From: Bacillota bacterium
GTDB lineage: Bacteria; Bacillota; Clostridia; Peptostreptococcales; Anaerovoracaceae
Assembly: GCA_017433375.1 (NCBI GenBank)
Contig: JAFRHG010000036.1
Location: 1-53,217 of the forward strand
Length of the DNA stretch: 53,217 nt
Reading direction: 5' to 3'
Positions 6,312 to 14,734 of the stretch are shown here, in pieces (within the stretch, counting starts at the first letter, position 1; every line of letters starts with the position of its first letter). A program made the translations under genes and the position numbers. A model generated the notes under the pieces. It saw only the letters and a program-made list of their open reading frames with translations. It searched no databases and was not told where the DNA came from.

Positions 6312-7739
6312 TTAGAGTTCCGGGCCCTTGAACTTGATCTTCTTCTGCTTGATGAACATGCCGTCGCCGGACTGCCCAACATAGTTCTCGCCGTCGAAGA
6401 GCAGCTTGCCGCGGTTGTAGACAGCCACGGGATATCCCTTGAACTTGGACTTCTCCCAAATGGTGTGATCCAGCGCGCCGTGCTGATTCTTCTTGTTGTT
6501 AACGATGAATTCCTTCTTGGGATCGTAGACGACGATGTCCGCATCCAGACCAACCTCGATGGCGCCCTTGCAGTAGTCGATACCGAAGAGCTTCGCCGGG
6601 TTCGTCGCGGAGATCTCGACCGCCTTATTGAAGGAGATCCTGCCCTTGTTGGCCTCGGACAGAATGTAGGGATACATGTTCTCGATTCCTGCGCAGCCGT
6701 TGGGGATGGTGGTGAAGTTGCCCTTCTTGCCATCCTTCGTCTTGATGCCCCAATCCTTTTCCTTCTTCAGGAACGGGCAGTGGTCGGTGGCCAGCGTGGA
6801 AACCGCGCCGGTCTTGATGCCGTTCCACAGCGCATCCTGTGACGGTTTGCCCTTCATCGGAGGCGAGCAGACGAAGTCGCGCGCTCTCAGCTTCAGTGCC
6901 GGAATGCCTTTCTTGTAGACATCCTTGGTGAAGTGCAGATACTGGGGGCAGGTCTCGGCGAAGATGGGATATCCTTCCGCTCTCGCCTGTGCTACTGCCT
7001 CGACGCCCTGCTTGTTGTCCAGGTGGACGATGTACAGCGGAGCACCGGCCATCTTGGCCAGGTTGATCGCTCTCACGTCAGCCTCACCGGCAACGTCTTC
7101 GTTCTTGGAGAGATAGTGATACCACGCATCGGTCTTGCCCTCTGCCAGGAACTTCTTGATCAGCGCGTTGTTCACGTCTCTGTTCTCCGCGTGTACGCCG
7201 ACCAGAGCGCCGATCTTCGCCGCATGCTGCAGCGTCTCGAAGAACTGGCCATCGTCTACGCCGAAGTCATAGACCATGAATACCTTGAATGTGGCAACGC
7301 CCATCTTCATGCACTCGTCCATGGAGGCGAGCATCTTCGGGGTGGTGACATCACCTACGCCGATGTGATAGGAGTAGTCGCACGCGGGGCCGTCCTTCTT
7401 GCAGATCTTGTCTCTTCTCTTCAGCGCCTTGTCCATCGTCTCGCCGACGCCCTGCAGGACGAAGTCGAATACGGTGGTGGTGCCGCCGCAGGCCGCCGCT
7501 CTGGTGCCTGTGAAGTAGTCATCCGTCGCGATGGTTCCGCCGAAAGGCATGGCCAGATGGGTATGTCCATCAATGGCGCCCGGCAGGATCATCTTGCCCT
7601 TGGCATCGATGACCTCAGTGTCCTTGTCCGGCTTCAGACCTGCGCCGATAGCGCTGATCTTACCTTTGGTCACAGCCACGTCAGCCTTGAAGGTGGATTT
7701 TGCTGTAACAACGGTTCCGCCTTTGAATAATAAATCCAT
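6312..7739 (-). CDS. hydA: Dihydropyrimidinase (D-hydantoinase family)
   Basis: A 475-residue cyclic amidohydrolase that opens dihydrouracil or dihydrothymine to the N-carbamoyl-beta-amino acid, step 2 of reductive pyrimidine degradation. The binuclear metal site is complete: GHTH (H59, H61), the carboxylated lysine in TFKVFMVY (K152), H183 in VHAEN, H239 in VHLDN, and D319 in TDHCPF. The ATG at 7739 follows AAAGGAGGAATGTATT; an in-frame extension to 7802 would read through the upstream hairpin. It shares a strand with the NCS1 permease but is separated from it by a terminator-like hairpin (7767-7799). preA, preT and the carbamoyl-amide hydrolase lie about 10-14 kb away on the same strand, which favours dihydropyrimidine over other hydantoins as substrate. 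Confidence 0.93.
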   Translation of the reverse strand: MDLLFKGGTVVTAKSTFKADVAVTKGKISAIGAGLKPDKDTEVIDAKGKMILPGAIDGHTHLAMPFGGTIATDDYFTGTRAAACGGTTTVFDFVLQGVGETMDKALKRRDKICKKDGPACDYSYHIGVGDVTTPKMLASMDECMKMGVATFKVFMVYDFGVDDGQFFETLQHAAKIGALVGVHAENRDVNNALIKKFLAEGKTDAWYHYLSKNEDVAGEADVRAINLAKMAGAPLYIVHLDNKQGVEAVAQARAEGYPIFAETCPQYLHFTKDVYKKGIPALKLRARDFVCSPPMKGKPSQDALWNGIKTGAVSTLATDHCPFLKKEKDWGIKTKDGKKGNFTTIPNGCAGIENMYPYILSEANKGRISFNKAVEISATNPAKLFGIDYCKGAIEVGLDADIVVYDPKKEFIVNNKKNQHGALDHTIWEKSKFKGYPVAVYNRGKLLFDGENYVGQSGDGMFIKQKKIKFKGPEL

Positions 7740-7762
7740 AATACATTCCTCCTTTTCACGGA

Positions 7763-7806
7763 TAGAAAACAGGAGCCCTGAAAACCAAGGCTCCTGTTTC
7801 ATTATA
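7763..7806 (-). promoter_or_regulatory. Hairpin (terminator/attenuator) overlapping a -10 element ahead of hydA
   Basis: AAACAGGAGCC (7767-7777) and GGCTCCTGTTT (7789-7799) form a perfect 11-bp stem. In the permease transcript a U-rich run (TTTTCTAT) follows, so it can terminate. A reverse-strand TATAAT lies at 7806-7801, so a start from that promoter would fall inside the hairpin arm and shorten it. The -35 (TATAAA, 17 bp away) is poor. Confidence 0.55.
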
Positions 7807-7904
7807 TAAAGTTATTGTTTGACTTTATACGGTTGTCTGAGCCTCACATATTTAGCTCTTGTGCCCGAAGGCACTCATTCACTTTCAAAGAGATCAGCCG
7901 GAGC

Positions 7905-9473
7905 TTACGCTCTCTGGGTGAACGCCTCGTGCTCTTCCTCAGTTACGAAGGAGTTGCCAGCCATGCTGGTCTTCATCAGGAAGATGTAGACAACGAAGCC
8001 GACGACGAAGGACCATACGTAGTTGATGGAATTGACGAAGGTGAAGAATCCGCCGGACGCACCGAAGTAGGTCAGCAGCGGCAGGATGAATGCTGCGAAC
8101 CATGCAATGACCGCAGCCCAGTTCCAGCCACCGGAGTACCAGTATCTTCCATCTTTGCCCTGGAACAGAGCCATGATGTCGATTCTCTTCTGCTTGACCA
8201 CGAAGTAGTCGGCGATGAAGATCGCGGCGATCGGAGCCAGGATGGTGCCGTAAGCGTTCATCCAGGTGAAGTACGCTGCGCCGGAACCATAGATCCACCA
8301 TGCCTGCAGAATGAAGAAGGCGAACAGTACGGTGACGATAACGCCGGTTCTGTAGCTGATCTTCTTCGGGTTGATGTTGGAGATTCCATTTGCCGGAGCA
8401 ACAACGTTCGCGGCTACGCAGGTCGTGATCGTTGCGCACACGGTACCAATAGCGGAAATCAGTACGACGATCGGGTTGCTGATGTGATACAGAACGCCGG
8501 TCGGGTCAAACATGGCCTCGCCGAATGCCATCTTAGTGGCCTGTGCATAGTACGCACCGACGAATGCGCAGAACGCCATCGGAAGAGGCATTCCGAGCAG
8601 CTGGCCCATGAACTGGTCTTTCTGGGATCTCGCATACCGGGAGAAGTCCGGAATATTCAGAGCCATCGTAGCCCAGAATGCGATGTTGCCCATCAGGCCG
8701 GAGAGATAGATCAGGGTGAATCCGCCGTTTGCCGCAATCAGCTCGGGGTCATTCTTCTGCTTCATGACATCCCAGAAGCCGGTGCCATCGGGAACGATGG
8801 AAGCGGACCAGATCAGCAGCGCGATCATGATGATGATAAGCAGCGGGCCGCCGACGTCCTGAACGATCTTGATTCTGTCCATGCCGTTGTAAGCAACCCA
8901 CGCGATGAACAGCACGAAGATAATGTAACCGATAAACTGTCCGACCTGTGCCGGCTGCATGCCGCCCCAGGAAGGAAGGCTCATCATCCAGTCAGGATCT
9001 GCGAACTTCTTCGCGAATACGCCGATGATGGCGCCTACCGCGCCGCCGCCGACCCATGCCTGTACAGAACACCATCCGCAGGCGGTCAGTGCCCTGAGCA
9101 GTGCCGGGATCTGTGCGCCGATGGTACCGAAGGTCAGTCTCGCAAAGAGCGGGAACGGGATACCATACTTGGTACCGATCTGAGAGTTCAGCTGGATCGG
9201 GATCAGGATGATCAAGTTGCCCAGCGCTACGTTGATAACCGACAGCCACGGGGATACGCCCATGCCGATCAGTCCGGATGCCAGCGACAGGGACGGAATA
9301 CAGATCGACATTCCGACCCACAGCATGCCGATGTTGTACGTGGTCCATTTACGTTCGGCTACCGTAGTAGGCTTCAGGTCTTCGTTGTAATAAGGCGAAG
9401 ACACAAGCTCTGCTCTGGCTTCTTCCGAAAGTTCAAACAGACCATTCCGTTCGACTTGTGAATACTTAGCCAT
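7905..9473 (-). CDS. NCS1 family nucleobase/allantoin-type permease
   Basis: A 522-residue polytopic membrane protein with about twelve hydrophobic spans. It is recognisable as nucleobase:cation symporter-1 by the N-terminal NEDLKPTTVAERKWTTYNI, by GLIGMGVSPWLSVINVALGN and by FPLFARLTFG. Members import uracil, cytosine, hydantoins or allantoin with H+ or Na+. Location directly upstream of dihydropyrimidinase points to uracil or thymine, or their dihydro forms, as cargo, but the sequence alone does not fix this. The start follows GGAGGTGTTTT. Its promoter is at 9516-9544, and the hairpin at 7767-7799 probably ends most transcripts. Confidence 0.9.
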   Translation of the reverse strand: MAKYSQVERNGLFELSEEARAELVSSPYYNEDLKPTTVAERKWTTYNIGMLWVGMSICIPSLSLASGLIGMGVSPWLSVINVALGNLIILIPIQLNSQIGTKYGIPFPLFARLTFGTIGAQIPALLRALTACGWCSVQAWVGGGAVGAIIGVFAKKFADPDWMMSLPSWGGMQPAQVGQFIGYIIFVLFIAWVAYNGMDRIKIVQDVGGPLLIIIMIALLIWSASIVPDGTGFWDVMKQKNDPELIAANGGFTLIYLSGLMGNIAFWATMALNIPDFSRYARSQKDQFMGQLLGMPLPMAFCAFVGAYYAQATKMAFGEAMFDPTGVLYHISNPIVVLISAIGTVCATITTCVAANVVAPANGISNINPKKISYRTGVIVTVLFAFFILQAWWIYGSGAAYFTWMNAYGTILAPIAAIFIADYFVVKQKRIDIMALFQGKDGRYWYSGGWNWAAVIAWFAAFILPLLTYFGASGGFFTFVNSINYVWSFVVGFVVYIFLMKTSMAGNSFVTEEEHEAFTQRA

Positions 9474-9515
9474 AAAACACCTCCATATTCAGAATAGATA
9501 TATAAGAACATCATA

Positions 9516-9544
9516 AGTATACACCAAAATGAAGATTCTGTGAA
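9516..9544 (-). promoter_or_regulatory. Promoter of the NCS1 permease
   Basis: The reverse strand reads TTCACA (9544-9539), a 17-bp spacer, then TATACT (9521-9516), about 43 bp upstream of the permease ATG. Confidence 0.7.
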
Positions 9545-9645
9545 TTTTTTTTGTTTATTTTTTCACTTTATTTTGGTTTTTTTCCTGCAAAACCGGCTCA
9601 AAATCGGCCCTTTTTCCGCCGGGGAAGGGCGCGGCGAGGACTGCA

Positions 9646-9809
9646 TATACACACCGGGGGGAGAATCTGTTATAATGTTGTCACCCATCTTTACGGCGTT
9701 GCCGCGAGGTGGACAACATTGAAATCCCCTCGGCCGAGCTCGGGGATTATAGTGCCGTCACCCATCTTTACGGCGTTGCCGCCGATTAATCAGGCAAGGA
9801 GGCTTCATC
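9646..9809 (+). promoter_or_regulatory. gltX promoter and structured leader
   Basis: The region 9474-9809 has no gene. A plus-strand promoter TACACA (9648-9653), 17 bp, TATAAT (9671-9676) would start an approximately 125-base leader. The leader contains two copies of a 26-bp direct repeat, each with a CGGC-GTT-GCCG hairpin, separated by a stem AATCCCC/GGGGATT (9723-9749). TGTTGTCACC and GGTGGACAACA also pair around the first repeat. No T-box landmarks are seen. Confidence 0.5.
9680..9782 (+). repeat. Two 26-bp direct repeats in the gltX leader
   Basis: The same 26 bases, beginning GTCACCCATCTTTACGG, occur at 9680-9705 and 9757-9782, 77 bp apart. Both copies are identical and lie between the gltX promoter and its ribosome binding site. 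Confidence 0.9.
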
Positions 9810-11480
9810 ATGGACAATCAGAAACTGGCACAGCTGCTCTTCCCGGCCATCACCGGAACGCCGGAGGATCTGCAAAGGCAATTCCCGCCCCGGGACCTCC
9901 CCGAGGGAGCAAAGGTCACCCGTATGGGACCCAGCCCCACGGGATTCATTCACCTGGGCAACCTTTACGGCGCCTTTGTGGATGAGCGGATGGCCCATCT
10001 TTCCGGCGGGACCTTCTACCTGCGGATCGAAGATACGGATGACAAGCGCTACGTGGAGGGCGCGGTGGAAACCATCACCTCCTCCCTGGCCTTTTTCGGC
10101 ATAGGTTTCGATGAGGGCGCCTGCTCAGACGGCGCTTACGGCCCCTACTTCCAGAGCCAGCGGGCGGAGATCTATCAGACCTTCGTCAAGGATCTGGTCC
10201 GCCGCGGCCTGGCCTACCCCTGCTTCCTGACGGAAGAGGACCTGGCCCGGATCCGGGCCGAGCAGGAAGCCAACAAGGAAACCACCGGCATTTACGGCCG
10301 ATACGCGGAAAAGAGCCGCAGCCTCACCCTGGAGGAAATCGAAGACAACCTGCGCCAGGGCAAGTCCTATGTGATCCGCCTGCGCTCATCGGGCAACACG
10401 GAGCCCGACGGCAGCGTCCGGTACATCCATGTGAAGGATGCCATCCGCGGCGACGTGTCCATGCCCGCCAACGATCAGGACGTGGTCATCCTCAAGGCGA
10501 CGGGCATCCCCACCTATCACTTCGCCCATGTGGTGGACGACTATCTGATGCGGACCACCCACGTGGTCCGGGGCGAGGAGTGGCTCATGTCCCTGCCCAT
10601 CCATATCGAGCTCTTCGAGAAGCTGGGCCTGGAGCCGCCGGTCTACTGCCACACGGCCGTGCTGATGAAGCTGGATGAAGAGACGGGCAACAAGCGCAAG
10701 CTGAGCAAGAGAAAGGATCCGGAGCTCTCCCTAGACTACTACCGCAGCGAGGGCTACCATCCCCAGGCGGTCAAGGAATACCTGATGACCATCCTCAACT
10801 CCGACTTCGAGGAGTGGCGGGCGGCGAATCCGGAGACCCCTCTGGAGGACTTCCCCTTCTCCACGGAAAAAATGAACAGCGCCGGCGCGCTGTTCGATCT
10901 GAATAAACTGAACGATATTTCCAAGGACGTTCTCCTGGGCATCCCCGCCCGGGAACTGGCCGGCTTCCTCACCGACTGGGCCGCCCTGGCCCGGCCGGAG
11001 CTGGTGCCCCTCTTCACCGATGCGGACACCGGATACGGGCCGGACTATCTGACGAAGATCCTGGACCTGGGCCGCAGCGGGAACAAGCCCCGCAAGGACC
11101 TGATCTACGGGCGCCAGATCTTCGACTTCATCGGCTACTTCTTCGACGAGTACTTCCGCGTCGAAGAAACTATTCCGGAAAACGTCTCCGACGAGGACGC
11201 CCGGGAGATCCTGCGCCGGTACCTGGACACCTACGATCACAGCGACGACCAGGGCCAGTGGTTCGACAAGATCCGGGCCATCGCCGTGGACATGGGCTAC
11301 GCCGCCAAGCCGAAGGACTATAAAAAACACCCGGAGGACTACAAGGGGCATGTGGGCCACGTGTCAACCGTTATCCGGCTGGCCGTTATGGGCCGCACCC
11401 AGTCTCCGGATGTCTGGGAAATCCAGCAGATCCTCGGGGAGGATCGGACAAAGGCAAGGCTCAGGGCCCTGCTCGTCTGA
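9810..11480 (+). CDS. gltX: Glutamate--tRNA ligase
   Basis: A class I aminoacyl-tRNA synthetase of 556 residues that charges tRNA with glutamate. The HIGH-type motif is in MGPSPTGFIHLGN (about residues 39-51) and the KMSKS-type motif is KLSKRKDPELSLDY (near 297-310). The catalytic domain also shows YLRIEDTDDKR. It is longer than the usual 460-490 residues because of an N-terminal extension (DNQKLAQLLFPAITGTPED) and a C-terminal anticodon-binding region; this long form occurs in some Clostridia. The start follows AAGGAGGCTTCATC. A glutaminyl-tRNA synthetase is less likely but belongs to the same superfamily. Codons 22-24 (CAA AGG CAA) are part of the repeated 10-mer GCAAAGGCAA. Confidence 0.92.
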   Translation: MDNQKLAQLLFPAITGTPEDLQRQFPPRDLPEGAKVTRMGPSPTGFIHLGNLYGAFVDERMAHLSGGTFYLRIEDTDDKRYVEGAVETITSSLAFFGIGFDEGACSDGAYGPYFQSQRAEIYQTFVKDLVRRGLAYPCFLTEEDLARIRAEQEANKETTGIYGRYAEKSRSLTLEEIEDNLRQGKSYVIRLRSSGNTEPDGSVRYIHVKDAIRGDVSMPANDQDVVILKATGIPTYHFAHVVDDYLMRTTHVVRGEEWLMSLPIHIELFEKLGLEPPVYCHTAVLMKLDEETGNKRKLSKRKDPELSLDYYRSEGYHPQAVKEYLMTILNSDFEEWRAANPETPLEDFPFSTEKMNSAGALFDLNKLNDISKDVLLGIPARELAGFLTDWAALARPELVPLFTDADTGYGPDYLTKILDLGRSGNKPRKDLIYGRQIFDFIGYFFDEYFRVEETIPENVSDEDAREILRRYLDTYDHSDDQGQWFDKIRAIAVDMGYAAKPKDYKKHPEDYKGHVGHVSTVIRLAVMGRTQSPDVWEIQQILGEDRTKARLRALLV

Positions 11481-11494
11481 TCTGAGATCGATCC

Positions 11495-12217
11495 TTATTT
11501 CATCTGATCAGCCGCTTCTTCGGAGGCGGCTTTTTTTCCGGCCTCTTCTCCGTCGGCCTCTTCTCCGCCGGCTTCCTCTTCATCCTGCCAGTCGGAGTCG
11601 CCGTCTTCCTCTTCATCCTCCCTGTCTTCGAAGACGATGGTCGGACGGTGGCCCATATCCCTGGCCCGCTCCTCCGCGTGGCTGCGTTTGCGCACCATGT
11701 GGCTCACCATGATCTCTTCCACGATGCCGGATACGCCGGCAGCCAGCATGCCGAAGCCGATGATCATGAACAGCATCTCTCCGCTCTCCAGGGGGAACAG
11801 CATGATAAACAGGCCGAAGGCCATGATGATCAGCCCCACGATCAGGGTCGGGCGCATGTTATAGCCCCGCCGCCGGATGTGAAGGGATGTCTGCAGCACG
11901 AAGAGGCCCCGGATCAGAACCATGACGCCGAAGAGGAAGGGAACCAGCGTGATGATCAGGTCCTGCTTGACCACGATGAAGATGGCCAGAAAGATCATCA
12001 GCACCCCGATGGCGAATCCGTTGCCGCGCCTCTCTCCGTTCTCCGCGGCAGGCATGATGATATAACCGAAGACGTACAGCAGCCCAAGCACCGCCACGGC
12101 GATGGCCAGGATGTAGCACAGCACGCTCTCCACACCATCGGGACGGACGATAAAGAGCAGTCCCACCGCGATGTAGATCAGCGCAACCAATATAAAGGTC
12201 CACTTTTGCTTTTGCAT
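11495..12217 (-). CDS. DUF308-like polytopic membrane protein
   Basis: A 240-residue protein with about six hydrophobic spans (for example FILVALIYIAVGLLFIV, VLCYILAIAVAVLGLLYVFGYI, GFAIGVLMIFLAIFIVV, LVPFLFGVMVLIRGLFVL) arranged as the two-span repeats typical of DUF308/HdeD-like proteins. A highly acidic cytoplasmic tail follows (EDREDEEEDGDSDWQDEEE). I chose the ATG at 12217 because GGAGGAGTGTGAAT spaces well to it; an in-frame GTG sits two codons earlier. It follows the ABC genes with a 55-bp gap that contains a GC-rich hairpin and no U-tract. The function is unknown. Confidence 0.75.
   Translation of the reverse strand: MQKQKWTFILVALIYIAVGLLFIVRPDGVESVLCYILAIAVAVLGLLYVFGYIIMPAAENGERRGNGFAIGVLMIFLAIFIVVKQDLIITLVPFLFGVMVLIRGLFVLQTSLHIRRRGYNMRPTLIVGLIIMAFGLFIMLFPLESGEMLFMIIGFGMLAAGVSGIVEEIMVSHMVRKRSHAEERARDMGHRPTIVFEDREDEEEDGDSDWQDEEEAGGEEADGEEAGKKAASEEAADQMK
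11510..11537 (+). terminator. gltX terminator inside the converging gene
   Basis: AGCCGC (11510-11515) and GCGGCT (11526-11531) form a stem followed by TTTTTTT. The hairpin lies within the last codons of the converging DUF308-like gene, so one DNA segment serves as coding tail and terminator. Confidence 0.7.
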
Positions 12218-12272
12218 ATTCACACTCCTCCTTCCGGAACCGGGCCCCGCGGGTCCGCGGCGCCGGCAGCGA

Positions 12273-14732
12273 TCAGTTCACGTCGGTCCGGGCCAGGATC
12301 TCCGCCGGTGTCTTGCGGATGGTCCGCCAGACCGGCATCAGGCCGAAGACGATGTTCAGTCCAAAGATAACGATCAGGCAGATCAGCAGCACGCCGGAAT
12401 TGATCAGGAACATATCCCTGAGATAGGAGACATGTATCAGGCGGCTGATGATAAAGGCCATGAACAGGAATCCGGGCAGACTGGCCAGTATGGAGATGGC
12501 CAGAATCTCTCCGGAGAACATTTTGTAGATGTCGCGCTTCTTCACGCCGATAGCCCGGTAGACGCCCACTTCCTTGATTCTGGACAGGAAGGACGCGCGG
12601 ATCATCAGGAAGATCTCGATGAAGGATATGCCCAGGATGACGCCGGCGAGCACCAGGATCGACAGCATGGAGCTGCGCTTTTCCTGCAGGTACTTGTTCT
12701 TGTTCTGGGTGTACACATCCCTGACGTTGACCCCGTTCTCCTTCAGCGTGCGCAGGGTGGCCGACTTGTCCTTCGGGCAGAGGGTCATGTTCTTCTTGTC
12801 CTTGATCAGCTTGTACTTGATCATGGTCTCATTGACCAGCAGGTAGTCGCTGTCCTTGGGGTCGGAATAGTATCCGGTGATGGTCAGCTTTTTGTCGTTG
12901 ATTTTGGTGCTGACCTGGCGTCCGATCTTGTAGGCCGGGTCGTCCTTGTTCTTGTCGTTGACCAGGACCTGATATTTGTCCTTGGGCCATTCCCCCTTCT
13001 TCAGGGTGACCTCGGACTTCATCAGCTCGTAGTCGATCAGGGAACCGCCCACCGCCGAACTGTCGTCGGTGACCGCCTCCATCACTTCGATGTCGGCATC
13101 GTCCACGCCCTCGCCCACGGCATTGGCGATCAGATTGATGAACACCGCCGGGTCCGTATAGATGCAGGGGGTCTCCTTGTTGGTGATGCCCACGATGGTG
13201 AACTCACCCATGTGGGGGATCTTCGCCCGCTGACCCAGGAAACTCTTCGTGGTGCCCAGCCCCAGCTCCTTGGTGTACTGGTCCTCGATGGTGCTCTTGA
13301 CCACCATCCGGTCCACCACGATTTCGTGGTCGTTCTGCGGCAGCCTGCCCGCGATGATATCCTGGCGGGTCACCCGGTCCTTGCTGGACAGGGAGCCGTT
13401 CAGGGACACCATGGCATCCTTGGTCTGGTAGTACTGGTCCATGGCCAGGGGCAGACTGATCTTCGAGTCTCCGGGCATGACGTACTCCAGGGTGCCGTCG
13501 CTCTGGTAATCCACGTAGGTGTCCACGCTGATGTTCTTGCCCACCAGGGTCAGGTAATCCTTATCCTCCGTGGTGAACTGGGAATCGGTGATGTGCAGCG
13601 TGCCGAAGGTCATACAGATGGCGTAGGTGATGAAGCCCGCGGAAATGCAGAAGCCCAGCAGCAGGACCTTCTTCAGGGTCGGGTAGTTGGATACGGTCTT
13701 GAAGCCCCGCTTCATCAGCGTGACCGGATTGAGGATGGAGGTGTACTTCCTCTTGGACAGGGTATCCAGCACCTTCGTGCTGAAGCTGTCCTCCTCCTCT
13801 CCGTGGGCCATCTTCCTGTAGTGGTCATCGATCAGCTCCACCGCCGAATGATCATCCACCACCTCGATGGAATCCATATCGTTCTTTGCCTGTATATAAA
13901 TGTTGCCGCCTCTGACGACGATGTTCAGATCGACCCGTCCGCCTTCACTGTAGAAGTCGACGTTGTACTTGTCGGTCTTCACTCTCTTGTGGTCCTGGAT
14001 GTCCTTCAGGTAGATCTTGTTGTCGATCCGGTAATCCAGGCCTTCGTTATGGGTATTGATCTCATCGGATTCGATCTTGCCGTCCTTGATCCGGATGATC
14101 CGGTCGGCATAGAACTCCGCCAGCTTCTCCTCGTGGGTGACCAGGATGACCAGCTTTTCCCGGGAGATGGCCTTGATGATGTTCATGACCTCCAGGGTGT
14201 TCTTGCTGTCCAGGTTTCCCGTAGGCTCGTCGGCGATGACGATGGTGGGGTTCTTCACCAGGGCCCGGGCGATGCCGACCCGCTGGCGCTCGCCGCCGGA
14301 CAGCATGTCCGCGTACCGGTTGCGGTAACGGTACATGCCCACCTTCTCCAGAACGTAGTTGACCTTCTCCTTGATCTCCGCCTTGTTCTTGATGCCGATC
14401 ATCCGCAGGGCGATGGCCACGTTGTCGAAAACCGTCATGTTCTCCACAAGGTTGTAGTTCTGGAAAATGTATCCGATGCTCAGGGTCCGGATCCGGTCAA
14501 CCGTGCCGGACATCCTGCGGGAGATCCGCTGCCCGTTGACGTAGATGGCTCCCTTGTTGACCTTATCCAGCCCGCCGATGGCGTTCAGCAGGGTGGTCTT
14601 GCCGCAGCCCGAGGGGCCCAGCAGAGCGACCAGTCCCCGGTCTTCCGTCTCCAGGGAGGTGTCGTTGATGGCGTGGATCTCGTTCCTTCTCCGCCGGAAA
14701 AAGTATTTGTGCACATGATCCAGTCTTACCAT
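12273..14732 (-). CDS. ABC transporter, ATPase fused to FtsX-like permease (second gene)
   Basis: An 819-residue protein. An N-terminal ATPase domain (about 1-220) has Walker A GPSGCGKTT (39-47), Q-loop Q91, signature LSGGE (144-148), Walker B IVIADEP and switch H200. A charged linker follows, then one membrane span (KKVLLLGFCISAGFITYAICM), a large extracytoplasmic domain and three C-terminal spans (LVLAGVILGISFIEIFLMI, ISILASLPGFLFMAFII, LLICLIVIFGLNIVFGLM) of the FtsX/MacB permease type. These systems export peptides or lipids, or transmit mechanical force, and many act in antimicrobial resistance or lipoprotein handling. The start follows GAGAGGAGGTGTGATC, inside the last codons of the preceding ABC gene, so the two are translationally coupled. 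It is probably a heterodimer partner of that gene. Confidence 0.9.
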   Translation of the reverse strand: MVRLDHVHKYFFRRRRNEIHAINDTSLETEDRGLVALLGPSGCGKTTLLNAIGGLDKVNKGAIYVNGQRISRRMSGTVDRIRTLSIGYIFQNYNLVENMTVFDNVAIALRMIGIKNKAEIKEKVNYVLEKVGMYRYRNRYADMLSGGERQRVGIARALVKNPTIVIADEPTGNLDSKNTLEVMNIIKAISREKLVILVTHEEKLAEFYADRIIRIKDGKIESDEINTHNEGLDYRIDNKIYLKDIQDHKRVKTDKYNVDFYSEGGRVDLNIVVRGGNIYIQAKNDMDSIEVVDDHSAVELIDDHYRKMAHGEEEDSFSTKVLDTLSKRKYTSILNPVTLMKRGFKTVSNYPTLKKVLLLGFCISAGFITYAICMTFGTLHITDSQFTTEDKDYLTLVGKNISVDTYVDYQSDGTLEYVMPGDSKISLPLAMDQYYQTKDAMVSLNGSLSSKDRVTRQDIIAGRLPQNDHEIVVDRMVVKSTIEDQYTKELGLGTTKSFLGQRAKIPHMGEFTIVGITNKETPCIYTDPAVFINLIANAVGEGVDDADIEVMEAVTDDSSAVGGSLIDYELMKSEVTLKKGEWPKDKYQVLVNDKNKDDPAYKIGRQVSTKINDKKLTITGYYSDPKDSDYLLVNETMIKYKLIKDKKNMTLCPKDKSATLRTLKENGVNVRDVYTQNKNKYLQEKRSSMLSILVLAGVILGISFIEIFLMIRASFLSRIKEVGVYRAIGVKKRDIYKMFSGEILAISILASLPGFLFMAFIISRLIHVSYLRDMFLINSGVLLICLIVIFGLNIVFGLMPVWRTIRKTPAEILARTDVN

Positions 14733-14734
14733 GA

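Noticed and set aside
7800-7905. Sigma-54 promoter ahead of dihydropyrimidinase
   Set aside because: No GG-N10-GC pair with flanking consensus and no copy of the 16-bp enhancer site near it.
9680-9782. CRISPR-like repeat
   Set aside because: Only two units, no third repeat and no cas genes in the window.
9646-9809. T-box riboswitch ahead of gltX
   Set aside because: No T-box sequence, specifier loop or terminator/antiterminator pair could be found; only direct repeats and small hairpins.
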